53,115 bases of DNA from the NCBI GenBank assembly GCA_947474545.1, contig CANJJI010000011.1, positions 1 through 53,115 of the forward strand, written 5' to 3'. Source of the stretch: Beijerinckiaceae bacterium (lineage in GTDB: Bacteria; Pseudomonadota; Alphaproteobacteria; Rhizobiales; Beijerinckiaceae). Of this stretch, positions 1-8,874 are shown piece by piece; the stretch's first letter is position 1; each line of letters begins with the position of its first letter. The notes beneath the pieces are model-generated. The model saw nothing but the letters and a program-made list of their open reading frames with translations. It was not told the origin of the DNA and did not search any database. The translations under genes were made by a program, and so were the position numbers.

Positions 1-19
1 CTACGCCGCCACTCTCACC

Positions 20-72
20 GCAACAGGCGATCGGCTGCGCAACCCCGACCAGCTCCGCCGATCGCCTGTTGC
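20..72. repeat. 16-bp perfect inverted repeat next to a broken permease gene
   Basis: Bases 20-35 (GCAACAGGCGATCGGC) are the exact reverse complement of bases 57-72, separated by 21 nt. The hairpin would be very stable but no T-tract follows on either strand, so it is not a classical terminator. It sits about 40 nt upstream of the point where the TauE-like reading frame is broken. It could be a REP-like palindrome or the end of a small insertion; the window edge prevents a decision. Confidence 0.7.
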
Positions 73-113
73 TACACCCGCGCCACAAGGCGTAAAATCC
101 GCCGGGACTCTAA

Positions 114-452
114 ATGCTACTGGATGAAAGTTCAGGGGCAGGTCAAATCGGCGGCGGGTTTCTGATCGTCCCCGGTCTGATGTTTGCCACAGGCATGCCG
201 CTGGTCTACGCCATCGGCACGTCGCTGGTGTCAGTGGCCGCCTTTGGCGCCTCGACGGCTGTAAGCTACGCCTGGTCCGGGCTCATTGATTGGCGCATCG
301 CTGGCATATTTATCGCCGGTGGCGCTCTTGGCGGGCTCGCCGGAGTTGCATTGGGAAAAGCGCTCGCAAACAGTAAACGGGCGCTTGGTCTGGTGTTTGC
401 TGGAATTGTAATTGCAGCCGGACTTTATGTGATCATACGCGGGCTGATGTAG
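114..452 (+). pseudogene. TauE/SafE-family sulfite/anion exporter, C-terminal half only
   Basis: The 112-aa product has about four hydrophobic segments and begins almost at the glycine-rich motif (IGGGFLIVP, residues 12-20) that opens the second half of TauE/SafE (former DUF81) membrane permeases, followed by the GTSL segment typical of the family. Whole family members are about 250 aa, so the N-terminal half is missing. A TAA stop lies immediately upstream of the first ATG, in frame, and no ribosome-binding site is seen, so the frame is really interrupted here and not merely cut by the window edge. The first half may lie outside the window in another frame, or may have been lost together with insertion of the palindrome at 20-72. 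It converges on the VOC gene with a 9-nt gap. Probably non-functional. Confidence 0.6.
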
Positions 453-461
453 CCGCGCTGT

Positions 462-902
462 TCACTTCTGGCCGGGAGGACCCTGAAATTCCCATGTGTG
501 ACCCTGCGGATCGAGCAGGAACAATTGAGGGTCGCCGGTGAGATTGCCGATCTCCTGGAACGGAACACCCAGCGCCTTCATCCGCGCCCGAAACGCGCCG
601 ACATCGCGAATTTTCCACGCGGTATGCCGGCCAGCTGGCGTAATCTTGGCATCAGAGCCGGGACGCAATGTGTTTTCGTTGACGATCAAGTGGAAGCTTA
701 CGGTGCGATCGGCATCGACCATCCATGCGCCCGAACCCATCGCATCAAGGGCAGGCGGACGTGGAATCTGGGTAAGGCCAAGAACATCGCGGTAGAATGC
801 GATCAGATCAGGCAGCTTGTCCTTGTCGCAGGGAATGCCCTCATGGCTGACGCCATCGAAACGCAAGGCAGGCACATCGGTTGCAGTGGCGGTGGCTGAC
901 AT
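462..902 (-). CDS. VOC-superfamily (glyoxalase/extradiol dioxygenase-like) enzyme
   Basis: A 146-aa protein with one vicinal-oxygen-chelate repeat pair. The N-terminal part carries the first beta-alpha-beta unit with DLIAFYRDVLGL (residues about 31-42). The C-terminal strand ends in DPQGHTWEFQ, which supplies the usual metal-ligand Glu. The start is set by a GGGAGA ribosome-binding site 5 nt upstream of the ATG. It lies 47 nt downstream of the flavin monooxygenase gene on the same strand, so the two probably form one transcript. The family includes glyoxalases, fosfomycin-resistance proteins and ring-cleavage dioxygenases; next to an aromatic hydroxylase a ring-cleavage or isomerase role is plausible, but the sequence alone does not fix the reaction. 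Confidence 0.8.
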   Translation of the reverse strand: MSATATATDVPALRFDGVSHEGIPCDKDKLPDLIAFYRDVLGLTQIPRPPALDAMGSGAWMVDADRTVSFHLIVNENTLRPGSDAKITPAGRHTAWKIRDVGAFRARMKALGVPFQEIGNLTGDPQLFLLDPQGHTWEFQGPPGQK

Positions 903-949
903 TTTTCTCTCCCAATTCGAAGCCTATTTTGAACTTATCTGAGAAAACG

Positions 950-2197
950 TCAATGCGCCTGGAAGGCTGCGATCTCCGCGTCGCGCAACAGCATTTGTGC
1001 GCCATAATCCCGGATGATTTGCGCAGGATCGCATTTGAGGCCGGGGGTATTTGGATCATCGGGTGGACTGTATTTGGCTTCCAGAAACGCCCCGAGATAG
1101 CGCGAGTGCGCACATAACTTTTGACCAAATGCCACGCGCTGGGCCTCATAACGCGCCAGTGCCTGGGGAACATCGCCTGAGCTTGCGGTCAATTCATCCG
1201 CCAGACATTGTGCATCAAGAGCCGCTTTTGATACGCCTGCCGCCGTGTGCGGGCGCGCGATGAATGCAGCATCGCCCATCAGCGCAACCCTGCCGAAAAC
1301 CATCTTGGGCGTCTGCAGATCGCTGACCGCCTGCAACAAAATCTGCGGCGTGCGGTTGATCACCTCGGCAATGCATGCGGGCAGTAGCTTGTAAGCGTCG
1401 CTTTTAACTTCTGCCGGGAATTCTGGCCGGATCAATGGCGGCGGAATGGACACGCGGTGGTTCTTTCCGCTCGCGTCGGTGAACATGTCCGCGAGCCTGT
1501 CGCGTGAAACGGGCCTGTACCAGATAAAATAAATGCGGCGGTGGCCGGGACGCATATCGTCGCCGGTGCCCGGTACAGTCATGCACAAAAGCATTTCGCC
1601 ATCGGGATAACAAAAGACGATGCGATGGCCGATAGCTTCCAGCACGGCGGCCGGCATATCGGCTTCCTCGACGATGCCGCGCCAGGCGACATAACTGGCG
1701 TAGACAGGATCAACGTCTGGCAAAAACTGGCGGCGGACTGTCGAATAGACGCCATCAGCGCCGACCAGCAGGTCACCGGTTTCGCTGGCGCCATCGGCAA
1801 AATGAGCTGTCACGCTGGCGTCGGTTTGTTCGATACGCACGAGATTCATGCCCTGCCGGTAATGCTCTTCCGGCGCGATTTCCCTTAAAGGCTGATAGAC
1901 ACGCGGCCATGTGCTCCCGACGGTCGGCCGCACATGCTCGAACAGGATTTTCCCGTCCTTCGCCATCCACGCATAACTTGGGTGAGCAGACCCCGATGAC
2001 ATATCGAAGCGCGCGCCGACTTTGTGCATGATGTCGACCAGATCCTGAGAGATGCCCAGTCCCGCCCCCCGCCCTGCCAGATCGCCCCGCGCCCGCTCGA
2101 AAATGACAGCCTCCCAGCCTGCCTGGCGCAGCAAGGCTGACGCCAGCAATCCGCCAACGGAACCACCGATAATGAGGGCGCGGGGGCGAGTGGGCAT
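950..2197 (-). CDS. FAD-dependent aromatic monooxygenase, 2,6-dihydroxypyridine 3-monooxygenase-like
   Basis: The 415-aa product is a class A flavoprotein hydroxylase, which would use NAD(P)H and O2 to hydroxylate a ring. The FAD dinucleotide fold is at residues 8-17 (IIGGSVGGL, with Ser at the third motif position as in dihydroxypyridine hydroxylases). The second FAD motif LVGADGVYSTVR is at 144-155, and the GDAAF motif that binds the ribityl chain is near residue 300. The central YVAWRGIVEE block and the FCYPDGEML and PPPLIRPEF blocks resemble the 2,6-dihydroxypyridine 3-monooxygenase family (Pfam FAD_binding_3 plus its substrate domain). The ATG at 2197 is chosen because GGAAGG precedes it by 7 nt; an 18-residue upstream extension has no such site. 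It leads a likely two-gene operon with the VOC gene. The exact substrate is inferred only. Confidence 0.85.
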   Translation of the reverse strand: MPTRPRALIIGGSVGGLLASALLRQAGWEAVIFERARGDLAGRGAGLGISQDLVDIMHKVGARFDMSSGSAHPSYAWMAKDGKILFEHVRPTVGSTWPRVYQPLREIAPEEHYRQGMNLVRIEQTDASVTAHFADGASETGDLLVGADGVYSTVRRQFLPDVDPVYASYVAWRGIVEEADMPAAVLEAIGHRIVFCYPDGEMLLCMTVPGTGDDMRPGHRRIYFIWYRPVSRDRLADMFTDASGKNHRVSIPPPLIRPEFPAEVKSDAYKLLPACIAEVINRTPQILLQAVSDLQTPKMVFGRVALMGDAAFIARPHTAAGVSKAALDAQCLADELTASSGDVPQALARYEAQRVAFGQKLCAHSRYLGAFLEAKYSPPDDPNTPGLKCDPAQIIRDYGAQMLLRDAEIAAFQAH

Positions 2198-2388
2198 AAG
2201 TGTTTCCTTCCGGGCTGCGCCACAAATCGGCGCATGTTTTATTGGCTCCAATTTGCGGCGGTTTCGGACTCAATTGCAAGGGGCTGGCACATGGGGGCAG
2301 TCATCAGGATTGGGAACATTGTGTAGGCGCTCGAGCTGCAAAGCTGCGGCATCAATCTTTCTGCAATCGTATAATCCGACAAGCGTCC

Positions 2389-3651
2389 TTATCGCAGTAT
2401 GGAGCTTGCCATCATCGCGAGTGAGGTTAATAGACCTGCAAACGGCATCCAAAGGGGAACGGTCACGTGGGGCTCCTCGGATTCGATGCCTCGCAATCGG
2501 ACAGCAATAAGCGAAACATTCACGAGTGCAAAAACAGCCAGCGTCGCGATGGACGTACCTTCAGCCAGTTTCTCGAGTGGAAATGCGACCGCGAGCACTA
2601 TGACCAGAGCGATATTGACCCCGGTGGCAACAAGTGGCGTTGCTGTCCGGTGGTCGACCCTCCCGAATATCCCGGGTAAATCGCCCTGCCGGGCCATTCC
2701 ATACATAACCCGGGATGAAAGGGTCATTTGCGCCAGTATGGTGTTCAGGGTCGCGAAAATCGCGATCAAGCTGATCGTGGCGGGGCTTACGCCGGCCAGA
2801 GTGCGAAAAACAAGACTGAGCGGGGCAGGCGAGGCAGCCAGTTGCGCAAGGGGAACAGCAGCCACGCAAATCACAGCGATGGACACATAAAGCACGGTTG
2901 AAATAATCAAGGTCCACAGCATCGCACGCGGTAGATTGCGCTGCGGTTCCCGCGCTTCTTCGGCGATATTCGCCAGATCCTCGAACCCGATAAAAGCAAA
3001 AAATGCCAGCAGTCCACCAAAGGCGATCGCGGAGAACGAAGTCATGTCCATCGGCGGCAATTGCAGGATCACCGGGCTCACTGGCAGCCCCGCATACATG
3101 GCCGAACCGATGATGGCGAGCAGGCCGCTGACCTCTATCAGCGTAAAAAATGCAGCCAAGATAACCGATTCCAGAATACCCCAGGCCGATATTGCCCCGA
3201 GCACCATCACGATGACTACAACGAGAACACTGGCCGGTAGATTGACGAATTGCGTCATATATCCGGCTGATCCGATTGCAACCGCCGCCGAAGAGACAAT
3301 GCCAATCACAAGGGTCAAAAGCCCGGTAAAGACAGACAACGGCTTTGAGGAAAATGCGGCTCGCATGTAAGCGGCTTCGCCGGCGCTCACCGGGTAGCGC
3401 GTCGCCATTTCCGCATAGGAGGCGACTGTGAGCGCCATAACCAGCGCCGCGAGCAAAAAAGACCACGGCGCAAACCGCCCGGCGTGACCTGCCACAGCGC
3501 CGATCAGCACGTAAATTCCCGCGCCAATTGTTATCCCGGTGCCGTACATCACGAGCAGAGGCAGGCCTAGCCGGCGCTGCAGCTTTCCCTGTACTTTTAT
3601 GTCGCCGGTTGGTTGCATGGGCCTTGATCCAATCTTTGGGACATCAATCAT
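2389..3651 (-). CDS. APC-superfamily amino acid/amine permease
   Basis: A membrane protein of about 420 aa with around 12 hydrophobic segments. It carries the APC-family signature near the N-terminus (YGTGITIGAGIYVLIG, the glycine-rich TM1 that forms the substrate site) and the conserved FFAFIGFEDLANIAEEAREPQRNLPRA block after TM6. This family imports amino acids, amines or related small organic cations with protons or by exchange. The start is uncertain: ATG at 3651, ATG at 3618 (AAGG just upstream) and TTG at 3690 are all in frame. The gene is 191 nt upstream of the flavin monooxygenase on the same strand and could supply its substrate. The substrate cannot be read from the sequence. Confidence 0.85.
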   Translation of the reverse strand: MIDVPKIGSRPMQPTGDIKVQGKLQRRLGLPLLVMYGTGITIGAGIYVLIGAVAGHAGRFAPWSFLLAALVMALTVASYAEMATRYPVSAGEAAYMRAAFSSKPLSVFTGLLTLVIGIVSSAAVAIGSAGYMTQFVNLPASVLVVVIVMVLGAISAWGILESVILAAFFTLIEVSGLLAIIGSAMYAGLPVSPVILQLPPMDMTSFSAIAFGGLLAFFAFIGFEDLANIAEEAREPQRNLPRAMLWTLIISTVLYVSIAVICVAAVPLAQLAASPAPLSLVFRTLAGVSPATISLIAIFATLNTILAQMTLSSRVMYGMARQGDLPGIFGRVDHRTATPLVATGVNIALVIVLAVAFPLEKLAEGTSIATLAVFALVNVSLIAVRLRGIESEEPHVTVPLWMPFAGLLTSLAMMASSILR

Positions 3652-3877
3652 GAAAAGGCGGAAAAACAATTGACCGGGAACAAGCTGCAAAAAGGAGGGC
3701 GGCCCCCTTGGGCGATTGTGAGGCGGGATAGGCTCCCTGATGCCATTGAGACTTTCTCCCCGGCGCGAAGTACGTTACCTTACAGACGGCCAGAGGACCA
3801 AACCTTTGCGCTCGCACGAATAGGCCTTCGCGAGAAAGGCGGTTTGGGGAACAGAACTTGACCAGCGGGACCAGATC

Positions 3878-5635
3878 ATGACTGACAACACGGCAGGCGC
3901 GATGACGCGAAACCAGCCAATTGCTATGCCTGCGCCCCTGCAGAGCCTGGCCCAGCGTCTTTTTTCAGGCCGTAATGTGCTGGTCGTCTCGCTGGTGGCG
4001 ATCCTGAGCTTTCTGGCTGTCTATCCGCTGGCGATGCTGCTGTACGGCAGCCTTCACTCCACGCCGCCAGGAATGGCGGGCGAATTCAACCTGAATGGCT
4101 ACAAATCAATCCTGAATTGGTCCAATACCCTCGTACTGCTCAACACCGTGGCGATTTCCCTCGGCAAGACGATCCCTTCCCTGACCCTCGCGGTCCTCCT
4201 CGCCTGGATCATTGCCCGGACCGATACGCCCTGGCGGGACAAGCTGGAAGTTCTGATCACACTGCCATTTTTCATTCCTCCCATTCTCACGGCGATGGCC
4301 TGGGGCATGCTTGGTAACCCGCAAGTGGGACTTCTCAATCAGGTCTGGAAATGGGCGACCGGTGCAACCGTTTCCCCAATCAACGTATATTCGTATGGCG
4401 GCATCATCTGGCACATGATGCAATATTCGACGCCGTTCCTGTTCCTCTTCATTGTAGATATTTTCCGGGCAATGGACCCGGCGCTGGAAGAATCAAGCCG
4501 CATGTGTGGCGCATCGCGCTGGCGCACATTCCGCCTCATCACCTTGATGCTGATGCTGCCTGCGTTGACGAATTCTTTTATCCTGAGCTTGATCCGCGGC
4601 ATCGAATCCTTTGAATCGCCGCTGTTCTTCGGCACACCCGCAAAGATTGAAGTCATTACGACCGAAATCTACAATTCGATCAATCATCGGGCGACACCGG
4701 ATTATCAATATGCCACCGCGCTGAGCTTCGCCATCATGGTGATGATGTTCCTGCTCGTAATATGGCAATGGTGGCTGCTGAAGGGCCGCACCTTCACGAC
4801 AGTCACCGGCAAGGGCTACGCGCCCAACATCATGAAACTGGGCAGATGGAAATGGGTGACCTTTTCATTCTGCATTCTGTTTTTCGTCATCACAGTCGTT
4901 CTGCCTGTCGGCCAGTTGCTGATTGGCTCGTTCTTCAAGTTCTTTGGCTTCTATTCGTATGACATGCTGACGACCGAACATTACGTCGCTGTGTTCAACA
5001 ACGCTGAAGTCTGGCGCGCCATCGGCAATACAATGTTGCTGGGCCTGCTCGGCGCAACTGCGGTGATGATTCTGGGCTCAATCGTCGCCTATGTCTCGGT
5101 GCGGACGAAATGGCGCGGCCGCCGGCTGATTGATGGCCTGGCGTGGTTGCCGTGGATGATGCCGGGCATGGTGCTGGGCATCGGCTTTCTCTGGGCCTTC
5201 GCCATGTTGCCGGGACCAATCCCGATCTACGGAACCATCTGGGCGCTGATGCTTGCCTATATTGCGCTGGGCACGCCGATCTCCGTGCGCGTGATGAACA
5301 GCGCCTATGCCCAGCTCTCCTACGATCTTGAGGAATGTTCGCGCGTACATGGCGCGACCTTCATGCAGACCATGTGGCGCATTCTCATCGCGCTGGCCTG
5401 GCCCTCGTTTGCCGTGGGCTGGGTGCTCGCGTTCTTCGGCATCATGCGGGAATTGTCGGCATCCATCCTGCTCTATTCGGTGGGATCGGAAGTTCTGTCC
5501 GTTGTGCTGCTCCGACTATGGGCGAACGGCCTTGCCGAGCAGGTCAGCGTCATCGGGCTCATGATGATGCTTTTGGTGATCCTGTTCCGCTGGGTGCAGT
5601 TGAAACTCATCAAGAGCCGCATCTCCACGCTGTAA
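3878..5635 (+). CDS. ABC transporter permease, Fe3+/FbpB-type fused double domain
   Basis: At 585 aa this permease holds two complete BPD_transp_1 domains in one chain, with about 12 hydrophobic segments. Each half has the cytoplasmic EAA loop that docks on the ATPase: EESSRMCGASRWRTF in the first half and EECSRVHGATFMQTM in the second. Fused double permeases of this kind are typical of the ferric-iron/2-aminoethylphosphonate/spermidine-like importers. A GGGA ribosome-binding site precedes the ATG. The ATPase gene starts 35 nt downstream, then HyuA and HyuB follow in the same direction. No periplasmic binding-protein gene is near, which is unusual for such an importer. Given its neighbours it may import the substrate of the hydantoinase-like enzyme rather than iron. 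Confidence 0.9.
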   Translation: MTDNTAGAMTRNQPIAMPAPLQSLAQRLFSGRNVLVVSLVAILSFLAVYPLAMLLYGSLHSTPPGMAGEFNLNGYKSILNWSNTLVLLNTVAISLGKTIPSLTLAVLLAWIIARTDTPWRDKLEVLITLPFFIPPILTAMAWGMLGNPQVGLLNQVWKWATGATVSPINVYSYGGIIWHMMQYSTPFLFLFIVDIFRAMDPALEESSRMCGASRWRTFRLITLMLMLPALTNSFILSLIRGIESFESPLFFGTPAKIEVITTEIYNSINHRATPDYQYATALSFAIMVMMFLLVIWQWWLLKGRTFTTVTGKGYAPNIMKLGRWKWVTFSFCILFFVITVVLPVGQLLIGSFFKFFGFYSYDMLTTEHYVAVFNNAEVWRAIGNTMLLGLLGATAVMILGSIVAYVSVRTKWRGRRLIDGLAWLPWMMPGMVLGIGFLWAFAMLPGPIPIYGTIWALMLAYIALGTPISVRVMNSAYAQLSYDLEECSRVHGATFMQTMWRILIALAWPSFAVGWVLAFFGIMRELSASILLYSVGSEVLSVVLLRLWANGLAEQVSVIGLMMMLLVILFRWVQLKLIKSRISTL

Positions 5636-5670
5636 CAATAATTCTGAAATCCCCGGAAGGAAGGGCGTTA

Positions 5671-6768
5671 ATGTCCGCGATTGTACTTGAAAACATATCC
5701 AAATTCTTTGGCGCGGCGGCCGCTGTCGACAATGTCAATCTGCAGGTGGAGACCGGCGAATTTGTCACGCTGCTTGGACCCTCCGGCTGCGGCAAGACCA
5801 CGACTTTGCGCATGGTGGCGGGCCTCGAACAGAATTCCACAGGCCGTATCAGCATCGGTGGTGAAGTTGTAAGCGACGCCGCGCAGGGCTTTTTTATCCC
5901 GCCAGAGCGTCGACATCTGGGCATGGTGTTCCAGTCCTACGCCATCTGGCCGCATATGACTGTGTTTGACAATGTGGCCTATCCCCTGCGCATCCGGCGC
6001 AAGTCAGCGCAGGAAATCAAGGAACGCGTCGCCACGGCGCTGAAACTTGTCGAGATGGAGCGCTTTGCCGATCGTCCGGCGCCTGCGCTCTCTGGTGGTC
6101 AGCAGCAGCGTGTCGCCATTGCGCGCGCGCTTGTGTTCGAACCGCGCGTGCTGTTGCTCGACGAGCCCCTGTCCAATCTCGACGCACGCCTGCGCACACA
6201 GACCGGCGATGAGTTCCGCCAGTTGCAGAAACGCCTGGGCATCACCAGTCTTTATGTGACCCATGATCAGGGTGAAGCGATGGCGCTTTCTGATCGGGTT
6301 GTCGTCATGAGCATGGGCAAGATCCTGCAGGTTGGCGCGCCCGAGGATATTTATCAGCGCCCACATTCGCGCGATGTAGCGGCCTTTTTCGGTTCGCCGA
6401 ATTTCATTGAAGCAGAGGTAAAAGCCTGCCGCAGCGATACGGGCGGAACATTTGTGCTTGAACTTGATGGCGGCTGGAAAGGCCCGTGTCATTCCTCCCA
6501 TGAGATCAAGCCCGGGAACAAAGCTGCGGTGATGGTACGTCCCGAAAACATGCGCCTGGTCTCAGGCGGGCAGGGGCCTTCGGCAACTGGCATGGCGTGG
6601 AAGGGCATTGTGAAAGAATCCATCTATCGCGGCGCACATCGTTCTGTGATGCTCGATACGCCCGCCGGCAATCTCAACATTGACCTTACGGCGCTTGAAA
6701 ATCCTGCTGTTGGCGCAAATGTCGATGTATTCGCCGCCGAGAATTCAGCTTGGGCCGTGCCGGTCTGA
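5671..6768 (+). CDS. ABC transporter ATP-binding protein (FbpC/PotA type)
   Basis: A 365-aa ATPase that would power the permease upstream. Walker A is GPSGCGKT at residues 36-43, the Q-loop is at Q88, the signature LSGGQQQ at 140-146, Walker B LLLDEP at 161-166 and the switch His at 198. The last roughly 110 residues form a TOBE domain as in carbohydrate/iron/polyamine importers of this class. The ATG at 5671 has a strong GGAAGGAAGGG ribosome-binding region; a longer reading frame that starts inside the permease gene is out-of-frame overlap, not coding. HyuA begins 30 nt after its stop, which argues for a single operon linking transport and hydrolysis. Confidence 0.93.
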   Translation: MSAIVLENISKFFGAAAAVDNVNLQVETGEFVTLLGPSGCGKTTTLRMVAGLEQNSTGRISIGGEVVSDAAQGFFIPPERRHLGMVFQSYAIWPHMTVFDNVAYPLRIRRKSAQEIKERVATALKLVEMERFADRPAPALSGGQQQRVAIARALVFEPRVLLLDEPLSNLDARLRTQTGDEFRQLQKRLGITSLYVTHDQGEAMALSDRVVVMSMGKILQVGAPEDIYQRPHSRDVAAFFGSPNFIEAEVKACRSDTGGTFVLELDGGWKGPCHSSHEIKPGNKAAVMVRPENMRLVSGGQGPSATGMAWKGIVKESIYRGAHRSVMLDTPAGNLNIDLTALENPAVGANVDVFAAENSAWAVPV

Positions 6769-6798
6769 TTTTCGCCTGATCAAATTCCGGAGACTGCT

Positions 6799-8874
6799 TT
6801 GACGCGCTATCGCATAGGCATCGACGTTGGCGGCACGCATACGGATATGGTGCTTGTCGATACGCTGAATAATTCCAGCCGCGTTCATAAATTGCCGAGC
6901 ACGCCGGCAAATCCCGCTATCGCTGTACTCGAAGGTGTACAACACTTCATCGCATCAGGGATTGCGCCCGCAGATATCGCCTTTTTCAGCCATGGCACGA
7001 CTGTCACCACGAATACGCTGCTGGAGATGAAAGGCGCACGGATTGGCGTGCTGCTCAATCGCGGCATGCGTGGCATATTGGAAGTGCAAACGCAGGCTCG
7101 CGAGGGCTGGTCGACCTTCGATCATTTCTTTGTCAAACCCGAACCATTGGCTCGCCCTCGTTATGTGCGCGAAATCGCGGGGCGCATGGATTTTTCGGGA
7201 CAGGAAATAGAGAGGCTTGACGAAGCCGCTGTACGCGAAGCCGCGCAGGCGCTCACGGCGGATGGCGTTACATCTTTTGCAATCTGCTTTCTGTTCTCGT
7301 TCATGAACAAGAGCCATGAGGAGCGCGCGGCAGCAATCATTCGCGAAATTGCGCCGCAGTCCTTTGTGTCCTGTTCCAGCCACGTATTGCCGCGCATCCG
7401 CGAATGGCCGCGCTATTCCACCACGATGTTGAATGCTTATCTTGCCCCAGTTCTGTCGCGTTATTGCGGCGACATGGGCCGGGGCCTTGACGAACTTGGC
7501 GTCACGACCCGTCAGCGCTTCTTGATGCAATCCAATGGCGGCGTCATGCCGCTGTCCGCAGATGCGGAAGTGCATACCGTGCGCACGCTACTGTCCGGCC
7601 CGGCAGCGGGCGTGCGTGGCGCAAGTTATCTCCTCGCCCGCGCACAAGGCTGGCGCAATCTAGTAACGATGGATATCGGCGGCACATCTTGCGACATAGC
7701 CTTTATCGAAGGTGGTGAGCCTGTCGAACAATCGGAAGGCACGCTCGACGGACGCATTGTCGGCGTTCCCGCTTTCGATATTGCGACCGTTGCAGCGGGC
7801 GGGGGATCGATCGCCTGGACCAGCGAATCCGGTTTGCTTGAAGTTGGACCCAAGAGCGCGGGTGCAGATCCAGGTCCCGTATGCTACGGCAAGGGCGGCA
7901 GGCAGCCCACTGTAACCGACGCCAATGTCTTGCGTGGCGCTTTAAATCCCGATTATTTCCTGGGCGGCAAGATAAGTCTTGATCTGGATGCAGCGAAATC
8001 CGCTCTCAACCTTGAGATCGCCCGGCCCATGGGCATCGACGTTGATGCAGCCGCTTGTGGCATCGTGCGCATTATCAATGCACGTATCGTCGACGCCATC
8101 CGGGTTGAGGCAGCGAAAAAAGGTATCGATCTGGCTGGCCATACGCTCGTGCCGTTTGGCGGTGCGGGCCCTGTTCATGCTGCGCAGGTGGCTGAACAAT
8201 TGGGCATGCGCCGCGTGCTCGTGCCGCGAAATCCCGGCGCATTTTCGGCGCTCGGACTTTTGTGCAGCGATGTCCGCCACGATTACATGCGCTCGGAATT
8301 GGTTGACATCGCCACGCTCGATGCGGCCCATGCTGAAACATGTTTCGCATCGCTTGAGTCTGAAGCGCGAAAGGAAGTTGCAGTTGAAGGTCTCGATCCC
8401 GATTCGCTCGTTTACGAGCGCGAAATGGATATGCGTTATGCGGGGCAGGGATATGAATTGCAGATATCGCTGGCAGGTATAACGCGGCCGCTCGATCCTC
8501 AAGCCCTGAATGCGATTGCCGAACGGTTTCACACCGAACACACCAACATCCATGGCCATGCTGCCCGCGATACATCCGTTGAAATTGTCAGCTATCGCCT
8601 CCGCGCCATCGTCCCCATGCCGAAATTCGCGCCCGCAAAAAGAGCCGCAATTTCGGCTGAGACAAAACCTGCACACTTCAATCGCCGGACGGTTCTGCTC
8701 GACGCTGGCCGCAACATCGATGCGCGCGTCTGGCGGCGGGACGATCTGACCGCAGGTTTTATCGCAGATGGCCCTGCGATCATCGAGCAGCTTGATGCAA
8801 CGACCATCGTGCCCGATGGCTGGCGCTTCACCAGTGATGATGACGACAACCTCATACTGGAAAGGATTGCGTGA
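6799..8874 (+). CDS. Hydantoinase/oxoprolinase family protein, subunit A (HyuA-like)
   Basis: At 691 aa this matches the ATP-binding subunit of the hydantoinase/5-oxoprolinase/acetophenone-carboxylase family. The actin-like ATPase fold opens with GIDVGGTHTD (residues 7-16) and has a second block MDIGGTSCDIAFIEGG in the middle; the C-terminal region is the usual beta-rich hydantoinase tail. The start is TTG with CCGGAG 6 nt upstream; no ATG in this frame would keep the N-terminal motif. Its stop overlaps the HyuB start by one base, so the two are translationally coupled. Known members use ATP to open lactam, hydantoin or oxoproline rings or to carboxylate ketones. Which reaction applies here is not visible. 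Confidence 0.9.
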   Translation: MTRYRIGIDVGGTHTDMVLVDTLNNSSRVHKLPSTPANPAIAVLEGVQHFIASGIAPADIAFFSHGTTVTTNTLLEMKGARIGVLLNRGMRGILEVQTQAREGWSTFDHFFVKPEPLARPRYVREIAGRMDFSGQEIERLDEAAVREAAQALTADGVTSFAICFLFSFMNKSHEERAAAIIREIAPQSFVSCSSHVLPRIREWPRYSTTMLNAYLAPVLSRYCGDMGRGLDELGVTTRQRFLMQSNGGVMPLSADAEVHTVRTLLSGPAAGVRGASYLLARAQGWRNLVTMDIGGTSCDIAFIEGGEPVEQSEGTLDGRIVGVPAFDIATVAAGGGSIAWTSESGLLEVGPKSAGADPGPVCYGKGGRQPTVTDANVLRGALNPDYFLGGKISLDLDAAKSALNLEIARPMGIDVDAAACGIVRIINARIVDAIRVEAAKKGIDLAGHTLVPFGGAGPVHAAQVAEQLGMRRVLVPRNPGAFSALGLLCSDVRHDYMRSELVDIATLDAAHAETCFASLESEARKEVAVEGLDPDSLVYEREMDMRYAGQGYELQISLAGITRPLDPQALNAIAERFHTEHTNIHGHAARDTSVEIVSYRLRAIVPMPKFAPAKRAAISAETKPAHFNRRTVLLDAGRNIDARVWRRDDLTAGFIADGPAIIEQLDATTIVPDGWRFTSDDDDNLILERIA

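Noticed and set aside
3670-3861. Small open frame before the ABC permease
   Set aside because: Overlaps the 5' region of the divergent permease gene; no ribosome-binding site or recognisable features.
5335-5670. N-terminal extension of the ABC ATPase into the permease gene
   Set aside because: The strong ribosome-binding site at 5655-5665 and the family N-terminus fix the start at 5671.
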